DNA from: Corythoichthys intestinalis
Taxonomy: Eukaryota > Chordata > Actinopteri > Syngnathiformes > Syngnathidae
NCBI RefSeq assembly: GCF_030265065.1
Contig: NC_080407.1
Location: 54,601,666-54,665,665 of the forward strand
Reading direction: 5' to 3'
DNA length: 64,000 bases
The notes below the pieces were generated by a model that was given only the letters and a program-made list of their open reading frames with translations, was not told the origin of the DNA and made no database searches. Both the position numbers and the translations under genes were made by a program. Positions 15,985-27,900 of this stretch are shown here, piece after piece. The first letter of the stretch is position 1; each line of letters opens with the position of its first letter.

Positions 15985-18900
15985 ATGAGGAGCAGGAGCA
16001 ACTCGGGCGTCAAACTGGACAACTATGCCCGGATCGTGCAGCAAACGATCCTGCGGCACCAAGTGAGTGTTTCAAATCGGTGTAGTATCGCTGTAATAAA
16101 CTTAAATCAACTAGAAAACACTATTTGGCTTTGCCGCCTTAAAGGGGAAGCAAAGTGTTGCGTAATGTTTGTGAAGTTTCAAGTTTAGATGAAACCTGTG
16201 TACTTTTAGACATAATCGTGAACCTGAAATCACAAGTTTTAACTCATTGAGGCGTCCACTCCGTTTTGACTGGAAGGTATGGCGGCGATCGTTCGATAGT
16301 TTGACGTCTGTCACTGTCAATGGCAGTACACTTTTTTTCATATTCCATGAATAAGAATGAAGGCTCGGCAAGTGAATTGACATATTAACACGCTTTAATT
16401 GCTCTTTAGTAGGGCTGTAGCTATCGATTATCTTAGTAGTCGATTAATCGATAAACTAGTTAGTTCGAATAATCGAGTAATCAGATATGGAACTTAGAAA
16501 ATGAAAATCAAATTGTATAAATGTATGAGAATATAAGTACATTAAAAGAACAATTGGCTAATTTAATTATCAAAAGTCCGCTAGCTTAAATGCTAATTTT
16601 TTTTTTTTTTTTTTTTACAACTCTCCGAACATACGTTTCAAACACAAATTCCCACAAAAACAGCCCAGTACACCTATAAACTAAATTACAAATGCATTAA
16701 AAAAAACAGCTCAAACAAAAAATTAGCTTAAGTTGGTCTTAACAGGGATCAGCTGGATTCAGCCACGTGAAATGAGATGACATATTCACTGCTGCAACTA
16801 GAGAGCATTTTGTCCACCCAAATCAATAAAACTAAATGCAAACACTTTCAAAACAAACCATTACAGCGCCACTATGCAAAATGTACAGTCCCTGACAAAA
16901 GTCTTGTCGCTTATCCATTTTGTAGAAACAATTGCTAATAACCTGACTTTTAGTAATTCACTTGGTTTCAGAAATGGCTCATATGAAAGCTAAGACCCTC
17001 CCAAATGATGTTGAATGTACAAAAATATATTTGTTTCATTGAAAAAAAGATTTATTTATTTATGTTGCTTTCCACTCTGCAGATCTCTCGCACACCCCAT
17101 ACTGAATGTAACCCCAGACCATGATTTTGCCACCACCAAACTTCACTGTTTTCTGAGTGAATCTCAGATCCATGCGGGCTCCAGTAGGTCTCCTGCAATA
17201 TTTGCGGTGACTGTGGTGTAATTCAATGGAAGATCCATCTGGAAAATCCACCTTTTGCCTCAAAACAATAAAGTTGTTTTGTGGCATGGTCTAGGGTTAC
17301 ATCCAATATGGGGGCGTGCGAGAGATCTGCAGGGTGGAAGGCAACATAAATAGTCTGAAATATCAACAAATCTTAGCTGCCTTTTACATTCCTAACCATA
17401 AAAAGGAACAAATTCTGCAGCAGAATGGTGCTCCATCGCATACTTCAATCTCTACCTCAAAATTCCTTCCCTTTGAAAAATTTGTGAACTCGTCTATGCA
17501 GGATCCGGTCACGGGACTCCTGCCCGGAAGCGGGGAGCAGCCGGACGCGTGGGTGCGAGACAATGTTTACAGCATCGTGTCGGTGTGGGCGCTCAGCCTG
17601 GCCTACAGAAAGAACGCCGACAGGGACGAAGACAAGGCCAAGGCTTACGAACTGGAGCAGGTGCCCGTCTTTGTATGAGCACAAGTCCAAAGTGGGAGTT
17701 CTTTATGTTAGTGTTCATCCTTCTCTCTAGAGTGTGGTGAAGCTAATGAGAGGCGTCCTACAGTGCATGATGAGGCAGGTACTGTACGCCATCACGCGCG
17801 CAGGTAGCTAGTCATGTCATAAAGGCGGAGTTTCGTCTCGTTATCATCCGTAGCTGCACAAAGTGGAGAAGTTCAAGTACAGCCGCAGCACGTCCGACTC
17901 GCTTCATGCCAAGTACAACACAAAGACCTGCGCCCCTGTAGTTGGGGATGACCAGTGGGGTCACCTGCAAGTGGACGCCACCTCGCTCTTCCTGCTTTTC
18001 CTGGCCCAGATGACGGCATCGGGTACGAGAGTCGCACACCTGTAGCACCCAAGCGTCAGTCAATGTAAACAGTAACGTTAGCTGCTGTTGGCTGTGTGCT
18101 GCAGGCAGCACACCTCAGCAATGGCGGACGGCGTACTTCCGGTTGTTTTGCTCGGATTAGCGATAACCATTTGGGATACAAAGTATCGCAATATTGTCAC
18201 ACCCCTAATATGTAGTTTGTGTCTTTGGGTGTCAGGTCTACATATCGTCTACACCCAGGATGAAGTGGACGTGGTGCAGAATCTCATGTTCTACATCGAG
18301 GCGGCTTACAAAGTGGCTGTGAGTAGCTAGTTTGTTTGTTTTTTGCTCTGCTCTTTTGCGCGGACCTTTCCGGCGTCTCACCGAGTCCGTCTTACAGGAT
18401 TACGGGATGTGGGAACGAGGGGACAAAACCAACCAGGGTATCACGGAAATCAACGCTAGCTCCATCGGCACAGCCAAGGTACTTTGCAGAGGAGTTCCAA
18501 CGGTGTCTGGTCACTGCCTTGACCTTTCCATCGACCTTTTAAATGACCTCCCTGCTAGGAAGTCACTGGCATTTCTTTGCTTTCGTCTTATACTCCTGCA
18601 ACCTGTCCTAGTTGACGCTAACCGAATTTCAGGTGGAAATGGTTCAAAGATTTTGCTAACCGTGCAAATCTTACCATCACGAGTCCTTTCGCCTCGCGGC
18701 TGCCGCGAAGGATCGGGTTCCCGGAGTCTTCCAAGAATGAGTTCCCACTCTGAAATAACACACACAAATGCACAGAGCTAAATTAAGACGCGGGGAATCA
18801 AGCTTCACAGTGGAATGTAATTCTCATGAAAACACAAGGATGGATTTCACTCACCTTTATCACATCGCAAATATCGAAAATACTATTTTATTTGAGAAAT

Positions 18901-21900
18901 TTGGTCTGTTTTTTGCCAATGTTGTTGACTTCAGGCCGCTCTGGAAGCCCTGGATGAGCTGAACCTGTTTGGAGCTAAAGGCGGACCCGGATCGGTGGTC
19001 CACGCCCTGGCTGACGACATACAGCACTGCCAGGTAACGCTACTTGGTAACGTATTTAAGGCGCTACTTGTCGTGAACCCCTTCTTATTCTTCTTGTTAG
19101 TCCATCCTGACGTCCATGCTTCCCAGAGCGTCCATCTCCAAAGAGGTGGACGCCGGCGTGCTGGCCATCATCTCCTATCCCGCCTTCGCCGTGGAGGACA
19201 TCAGCATTGTCAACGTGACCAAGGAGGAGATCATCTCCAAGTTGCAGGTGCTAAAATCACCGTCTGCTCAAAGAGGTGCTCGGCAAGCATTAAAGTGAAA
19301 CCTGCGTACGTCCAGGGTCGCTACGGCTGCTGCAGGTTTCTCAGAGACGGACACAAAACTCCCAAAGAGGTAAAAGACCACAATTCAATTCAATTTTATG
19401 TGTATAGCCCTATATCACAACAAGTTTGTCTCAGAGGGCTTTACAGAGTCAATTTGATACACAGTCAGATACAGTAGATGAATGAGATGAGTCCATGTCC
19501 TGGGTATCCCCCATCCTTGGACCCTTCATGGCGGCAAGGAAAAACTCCAAAAACCCAATTGGAAAATTCCAAAAACCCAGTGGGAAAAGAGAAACCTTGG
19601 GGAGAACCACGGTCAGGAGAGATCCACTCCCAGGACGGACAGGCTATAGATCAGGAGTAAGCAAACCGGTCCTCAAGGGCCGTAGTGGGTCCTGGTCTTT
19701 GTTCCAACTGATCCAGCACAGACAGTTTAACCAGTAAGGTTTCTGCTGAAACAAATAGCACCTGACTGCGATCAACTGATTGCGCTTGCAAGACACCAGA
19801 TTGATGAAAAGGTTTCCTCTGGATGGGTTGGAACAGAAACCCGCACCCACAGTGGCCCTTTGCGGAATAGTTTGCCCGCCCCTGCTATAGATGCATCAGG
19901 GTATTAGCAGAACGAGTTCCAGTTTGTAGAGATGCAATAGGGTGAGGGGACTTGAGGGGGTCCATCTAGCCAGATGAGACAGGGGGGCAACGAGGACGTC
20001 CATCCAGCCAGGGGTCAGGATAGTCAGGCGGCTGAAAAATAGCCCCTCCCTCAGAGGGGAGGGGGAAAGGGGAGGGGCGAAAGGGGTCACCAGGTGACTA
20101 GTGATGAAGAGAATAGTCAACTAGATATTAGAATTCCAAAAGAAATTTAAAGTTGAGACAAATGGTAGCTAGAGTGAAAAACAGGGCATAGGACTCAGTG
20201 GCTGTACTTCCCCCAGTATTATAGCTCCTAGGGCAGCTTAGACTGAACTATGAGTCCAGTCTGTTTTCAACTAGCCTGACCATGAGCCTTGTCAAATAGG
20301 AACGTTTTTAGTCAAATCTTAAATGTACAGACTGTGTTGGCCTCTTTAATATAAGCAGGAAGCTGATTCCACAAGAAGAAGCTCATCCAATGGAACTAGT
20401 TATTGATCATTGGATGTTTTTTGGCCCCAGGACCCCAACCGTCTGTATTACGAGTCCGCCGAACTCAAGTTGTTTGAGAACATTGAGTGCGAGTGGCCTC
20501 TTTTCTGGACCTACCTCATCCTCGACGGAATTTTCATAAACAGCCCTGAGCAGGTACAAATATTAGGACAAAATATGTTTAGTTAACCTCCCCTTCAGAG
20601 TCAGTTCTAATGCTTGGCATTTACACAGGTACAAGAGTACCAGGAAGCTCTGGAGGGCATCTTGATCAAGCAAAAGGATGGAATACGACTGTTACCCGAG
20701 CTCTACAGTGTCCCATCAGACAAGGTACGAGTGGACCATTTCGCGAGGCCGCTTGTGGTTTTCCATACTCATATTTCTTGGCAAATAGGTGGAAGAGGAG
20801 TACTTGAATCCTCACACAGTGGAGAGGATTCCCATGGGGAAGTGTCCCCTTAAGTGGGGACAGTCTCTTTACGTTCTTGGAAAGCTTTTATCAGAGGTTA
20901 GTGGCACTTTCCAGATGTAGCATTACCATCATGATACTGTCAAAGCCCCTTTTCCGCTTGCTTAGGGTTTTCTTGCTCCTGGAGAGATCGATCCTCTGAA
21001 CCGTCGGTTCTCCACGATCCCCAAGCCTGACGTGGTAGTCCAAGGTGAACACTTAACTATAGACGTACCAGTACTCAAGCAATTCATTCGCTGAATCTTT
21101 GGCGCTGCATCTGCAGTGTCCGTCCTGGCCGAGACGGAGGAGATTAAGGAGCTGCTGCTGAAGCACGGCATCCACGTGGAGACGGTGGCTGATATTCATC
21201 CCATCCACGTGCAGCCCTCCAGGGTGCTCAGTCACATCTACGCACGACTCGGTACGCCCGAAAAAGCACGCGGCCGTCAACGGGGGTCTTAATGCCGCTT
21301 TGCTCCAGGTCGCAACCCACGACTGGGATTAACGGGGCGGCCATACAGGATGATCGGAGTACTGGGGACTTCCAAGTTCTACATCATAAGGAATACGATT
21401 TTCTCATTCACACCTCAGGTGAAGTCAATCTGAAAATATATCTCTGAAATGGTGAAAAGATTCTAACAGGCCATCCCTTGATCCCCCAGTTTCTGGACCA
21501 CCAACAGTTCTACCTGGCTCTGGACAACAAAATGATCGTGGAGATGCTGAGGACGGAAATTTCCTACTTGTCGTCCAGATGGAGAATGACGGGACGACCC
21601 ACCGTCACCTTCCCTATCTCGCAAACCATGCTGAGTGAGTGCGATACCGCTGCTTTCCCTCAACGCGTTCTGAGGGTTGTCCTCCAACACCTTGCAGCTG
21701 AAGACCACACCAACCTAGACCCTGCTGTGCTGGCTACCCTCAAGAAACTACAGGACGGCTACTATGGAGGAGCAAGGTCAAGGCGCAATTTTCTGCCTTG
21801 ATTTGAAGTTGGAAGTCATAAGTCTTGCTCGTCCAACCTCTCCAGGATCCAGACGGGAAAACTGTCGGAATTCTTGACCACGTCGTGTTTCGCTCACCTC

Positions 21901-24900
21901 AGCTTCTTGGATGGTAAGGCCTTAGGCGGTACGGGCGGCCGTGCCGACGACGAGTTTGACGATCTCGACGGCGAGGGATACGTGCATGAGTTGAGCTGTG
22001 ACGACGGTAAGCCCGGCGTAGAGGAGACAGTGGACGGATAAACGACGGGTCGCCTCTGTTCCCTTTGACCCGATTACTCCTGCTTCTTCCTTTCTGATCT
22101 AATCCGACGCCTCTGGTTCCAAACTGACCCCGTCCTTCCCGTCCCCTCTCTCAGCTTTGAGAACTTCCTCTTAACGGCAGAAACACGAGGCCTTGATTTC
22201 GTGGTGAGCTAGCGCGGAGGTTCTCAAACTAGTTACAGTATGTTCAATGCATTACGAGGGGCTGCTTGGGAAAAATAAGGGTCCCCAAGACCCCCCAAAA
22301 TTTTAGAACCCCTGGTTGAGTGTTTTGCATGAATGCCTGTCAGATTCAACCTGTCAGGCTGGAAATCTGGTGCATTTGCATGTTCCCTCATTTGTGCGAG
22401 TACTCCGCTCTTCAAGCCGCATTCTAAAAATTCATATCTGTACTTGTTTGTGCAATGTGATTGGCTCGTGATCATTTCAAGGGGGATCACCAATGGTTGC
22501 TTCAGAGGTAGCGTGACTATAAACACGCCTCTCCTTGCCTCCCCCAGAGGCCGACGACCTCGCTCAGTACTTAGACCACCTCTTGGCCCACTCGGCCCCC
22601 AAGAAGCCCAAAGCGCAGGTTGGGGGGCTGGGAAAGTTCAAGGCTGCTGCCGCCAAAACCAAAGAGATGGTCTCTCTAAAGAACAAGGCCCAGAATCTTA
22701 ACGTGCAAGGTGAGCGCAGCTGGACAAGAGAAACTTCCATCTTGGAGACAAACAACCTTCATCCCGTGTTCCCTAACTTTTTAGAAGTCAACATGTACCT
22801 GCCCAATAAGCTCTTTCGCTCCCATCAGCCATCCCTCAACCTCAACCTTCCGGAGTCTTCCGCAGTGCCGGACAGTCAGGTCAGTTTTGATCAAAGTGCA
22901 ACAATAATTGCTCGCGTTTTCAGTTACCGGGGTGATGTTTCAGGTCCCCGAAGTGACAGTGACGACGGAAAGCGGAATACCGAGGGATGCTAGCGGAGCC
23001 GTGGATTACCTTGCTCTAGTGCAACTCCTGAAGGACACAAAAAGTCTACAGGACCAGGCCGACATCCTCTACATCCTGTTCAAGGACAAGTGATTTAAAC
23101 TTCATTTTTATTCTGTGGAATATGAAGAAACTCATCCCTAACTTTTTAATGATTATGATTTGAGAGATGAGCATGTGAATCAAGGCGGCACAGCGCTAAT
23201 CATCTCCTTGTACCCGTCGCAGAGGGATGGACTGGGACACGGGTCTGCATGGCAAAGGAGCGACGGTGCGATCTCTGCTCGGCGATCTGTACGAGAAAGC
23301 GGGAGAGCTCAAGCACTGGGGGCTCATCAGGATGATCTCTGGGATGTTGAGGAAGAAGGTGGAGGAACTGGATTCGGTAAGAATGTTAGATCAGGGGTGA
23401 AGGGAATAGTTACCTTTCTCGCAGACACCATATAATTGTTTGCATTAGTCCAACACATTCATTATGGTAAAGCATTTAACCATAGTTTAGGCAGACTTCA
23501 CTCCATGCCTTTTGACACAGTAAAGGGGACCAACTTATCAGCCCTCGCCTGATAAGGTAAGGAGAAGTCAGACTCTTCGGTGGGGTCAGAACGCCCTCGC
23601 CCTACCAGGACAACATGTTGATAGCGAGGCGCCTTAGACTTCAAGGCATACCGAACCCCAACCTCAATTGCCGTGGCAGCCACGTCCCCGCCACGAAAGA
23701 TGACGCACAAACTTGACCGCCCAAACCTGCCACAGAGAGATGATCCCAAGACAACACCTAGGCACGCCTTCCGCCCGGCCCAGTCCACCGCAGCTTTCAA
23801 AAGACTGAACTTTTAGCAAACAACGGTCGCTTCTCGGGGACATTTCGAGGTATCCGTTGTTTTGCTGACCCTGGATCCAGCATTGCCCCTCCGTAGTCTG
23901 TTTGGCCTTGTTTTTTGACCATTGTCGACAGATAAATTGTCAACCTGTTTTTGGTGCGCCTTTAAACCGTTCAAAATGGAGTCAGTACGAAGGGTTAACA
24001 CTGGAGTGGACGCGCAGCGTCGGCAACGCCGGCCCACTTGCTGGAGCGGCGCCAGCGGAACGCCATCTGGTTCGGCTGTCGCTATTCCGGCGGCTTCCTT
24101 CAGGGTTCTTCAACCTATTCCATAAAGGCCCGCTGTGGTTGCAGGATTTCATCCTAACTAAACAAGGTGTCACCTTTTCACCAATCTGGTGTTTTACAAG
24201 TGCAACAGTTGGTTGCAGTCAGGTGCTGCTTGTTGTAACAGAAACCTCATTGGTTCACCTGTTTGTCCTGGACTGGTTGGAACAACAACCAGGACCCACA
24301 GTGGGCCTTGAGGACTGGTTTGGAGACCCTGGTTTAGATGGATTTACCCTTTCGACAGTGTCTATTTCACAATGACCACAGACCGTCTCTCGCCAGGCGT
24401 GCTCTGACCTGCTGGCCCACCAGAAGCACTTGACGGTGGGGCTGCCCCCGGAGCCCCGAGAAAAGACCATCTCGGCGCCCATCCCCCTCGACCGTTTGGC
24501 TGCCATCATCGACGAAGCTAGCGACAACAACATTAGCGTGGCCATTCTCACCCAGGTGAGTGTTGTGACCTCCTTTGGCGTGCCCACCCTCCCCTTGTGT
24601 TTACTGTTGGCTCCGCCCTCAGGAGGTTATGGTGTACCTAGCCATGAGCATCCGGACACAGCCCAACCTGTTCAGCGAAATGTTCCGCCTCCGCATCGGG
24701 CTCATCATCCAAGTCATGGCCACAGAGCTCGCGCAGTCGCTCAACTGCTCCGGTAACCCTCTGTCATTTTCCCTCGTCTGATCAATTCACACGCTTCAGA
24801 ACGTTGGGTGCGTTTAGGTGAGGAGGCGACGGAAAGTCTAATGAGCCTGAGCCCATCCGAGCTCAAGAACCTCCTGCACCACATCTTGAGCGGGAAGGAG

Positions 24901-27900
24901 TTCGGCGTGGAGCGCAGCGGTGAGCCCGCCCTCTCACGCTCGTTGATGACCCACTAGTGACTTCGCGCTCGGTTTCCCTCCGCGCAGTTCGTGATACCGA
25001 CGGCGGCGTCAGTCCGGCCATCTCCATCCATCACCTCGGGAACGTGGGCGCCACCAAGAGCGAGAGGGCGGGAATCAGCAAGCTCAAGAGCGACATGAAG
25101 ATGGTAAGGAGAAACCTAATGGTAGAACAATTTAAGTCAAGATAACAACGAAGTGTACGGTACGATTTCTGATATTTACATGCGTCAGGGTAGTTCGGGG
25201 TTGTGAACGCTGAAGCGTTTCAGCACTGTTTTATGTTTACAGCTGGAGATCAGGATGTCCCTCAGGAAGGTGATGTCGCGTCCGGGTGCTAATTCACCGT
25301 TTTTAGCATGCTCTGGGAAATAATCGGGATTGGATTTAACACCCGATCTGATGGTTTAATTGGCGCGATTGCTCAGAGTCGTCATCGTTCTGGAAGGAGT
25401 AGTGAAAAAGAAGCATGTCATTTGTTGTCTTTTTTGCAGGCGGATCGCAGAGTGTCTATGACTGACGCAGTCAAGGTGACGCGCGACTAACCGATACGCT
25501 TCGTGGGCAAAAGTATTGGGACAGCTATGACTCGGAATTACCTAGACGTCCAATCATGTGGCTCTTAAAAACTGGATTCAAATTCTTCACTTATACGGTC
25601 CCTGACAAAAGTCTTGTCGCTTAGCCATTTTGTAGAAACAATTGCTAAAAACTAGGGCTGTCAAACGATTACAATTTTTAATCGAGTTAATTACAGCTTA
25701 AGAATTAATTAATCGTAATTAATTGCAGTTCAAACCATTTATAAAATATGCCATATTTTTCTGTAAATTATTGTTGGAATGGAAAGATAAGACACAAGAT
25801 GGATATATACATTCAACATACTGTACATATGTACTGTATTTGTTTATTATAACAATAAATCAACAAGATGGCATTAACATTATTAACATTCTGTTAAAGC
25901 GATCCATGGATAGAAAGACTTGTAGTTCTTAAAAGATAAATGTTAGTACAAGTTATAGAAATTTTATATTAAAACCTCGCTTAATGTGTTCGTTTTAATA
26001 AAATTTGTAAAATTTTCAATCAAAAAATAAACTAGTAGCCCGCTATTGTTAATGTCAAAAATTACACAATGCTCATAGGTGCTTAAGCCCATAAAATCAG
26101 TCGCACCCAAGCGCCAGCAGAGGGCGACAAAACTCCAAAAAAACACAAGTAACAAGTGGACATTGCACATTGCTGTCATTTTAATCTGCTTGAGCGGGGC
26201 ATGTGCGTTAATTGCGTCAAATATTTTAACGTGATTAATTTAAAAAATTTATTACCGCCCGTTAACGCGATGATTTTGACAGCCCTACTAATAACCTGAC
26301 TTTTAATCATTCAATTGGTTTCAGAAATGGCTCATATGAAAGCTAAGACCCTCCCATATGATGTTGAATGTACAAAAATAGATTTGTTTCACTGAAAAAA
26401 GATTTGTCATTTAATGAAGACATAAAGGTCAAATTTTGGCAAGACAAAAGTTTTGTCGCCTACAGAAAGTAGTGTGAAATTTGAACAAAAAATGTACTTC
26501 AAGTACAAAAATATGTTACATAACATAAGCGAATTAAGTTGTGGTGCTGTGAGACCCAAATTTAATATGACTTCCATGGGCTTGAAGGACTGCATCCATG
26601 CAGTTCGGCAAAGATTCATTGATGAAGTCATCAAAGAAAGCAGTCTTGCATGCCTCCCAGAGTTCATCAACATTCTTGGGTTTCGTCTTCCATGCTTCTT
26701 CTTTCATCCTGTTCATGTCTGGCGACTGGGCTGGCCAGTCGTGGAGGATATTGATCTTCTTTGCCTTGAGGAACTTTGAGGTAGAGATTAAAGTATACGA
26801 TGGAGCACCATCCTGCTGCAGAATTTGTTCCTTTTTATGGTTAGGAATGTAAGAGGCAGCTAAGATTTGTTGATATTTCGGACTATTTATGTTGCCTTTC
26901 AACCTGCAGATCTCTCGCACACCTCCATACTAGATGTAGCCCCAGACCATGATTTTGCCACCACCAAACTTCACTGTTTTTTGAGTGAATCTCAGATTCA
27001 TGCGGGCTCCAGTAGGTCTCCTGCAATATTTGCGGCGACTGTGGTGTAATTCAATGGAAGATTCATCTGAAAAATCCACCTTTCGCCACTTTTCCAGCGT
27101 ACATCCTTTTGACGGGCTGTGTGCCTTGGCGAATGCCACACGTTTTTTTAATTGTCTGCACCCTGAGAGATCTGCAGGGTGGAAGGCAACATAAATAGTC
27201 TGAAATATCAACAAATCTTAGCTGCCTCTTACATTCCTAACTATAAAAAGGGACAAATTCTGCGGCAGGATGGTGCTCCATCGCATACGTCAAAGTTCCT
27301 CAAGGCAAAGAAGATCAAGATCCTCCAGGAATGACCGGCCCAGTCACCTGACATGAACATCATTGAGCATGTCTGGGGTAGGATGGCAGAGGAAGCATGG
27401 AAGACAAAACCCAAGAATGTTGATGAACTCTGAGAGGCATGCATGACTTATTTAGGACATATTTTTGTATTTGAAGTACATTTTTCTGTAGGCGACAAAA
27501 CTTTTGTCTTGCTAAAATTTGAGCTTTACGTCTTCATTAAATGATAATGAATATGAGCCATTTCTGAAACAAATCGAACAATTATCACTACAAAATGGAT
27601 ACGCGACAAGACTTTTCTCATGGACTGTAGTTCGCAGTTGTTCTTTCGATGCTAACCCTCCCACTTCAAATGGATTGGACATCAGTGGCTGTCCAATATG
27701 TTAAAGAGTCCCGCGATTGATTCGTCCCAAGACTTTGGTCCACGTGGTGTTGGCTTTGAGTTGAGAGTCCCTAAAATGTCTTTCCTCCCCCTCAGCCGGA
27801 GCAAAGCGTGACGTCCGCTCGCAAGGTGAAAAACGCTAAGCATCCGCCGCCGCTTCCGTTGCTCGCTTCCACGCCGCTTTGCTCTCCTCGCCGGATGCGC

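Larger units (their letters stand above)
15985..19369 (+). other. phka1: phka1 exons 1-9 (glucoamylase-like domain, first part)
   Basis: Exons are 15985-16062, 17502-17660, 17731-17778, 17854-18022, 18236-18318, 18398-18478, 18935-19033, 19101-19247 and 19316-19369, coding residues 1-306. They include MRSRSNSG, the [20 protein letters not shown] block, [33 protein letters not shown] and [18 protein letters not shown]. Intron 1 holds a hAT fragment and a Tc1 derivative that ends about 30 bases before the exon 2 acceptor. Confidence 0.94.
22548..25103 (+). other. phka1: phka1 exons 19-26
   Basis: Exons are 22548-22709, 22785-22879, 22944-23089, 23223-23376, 24397-24555, 24623-24752, 24818-24919 and 24988-25103. 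Blocks include [88 protein letters not shown] and [20 protein letters not shown]. The intron before exon 23 contains an LTR-like repeat and a hAT-type MITE. Confidence 0.93.

Noticed and set aside
23395-24105. A complete endogenous retrovirus around the LTR-like repeats
   Set aside because: No gag, pol or env-like sequence is seen near any of the three copies; at most these are solo, degraded LTR-like fossils.
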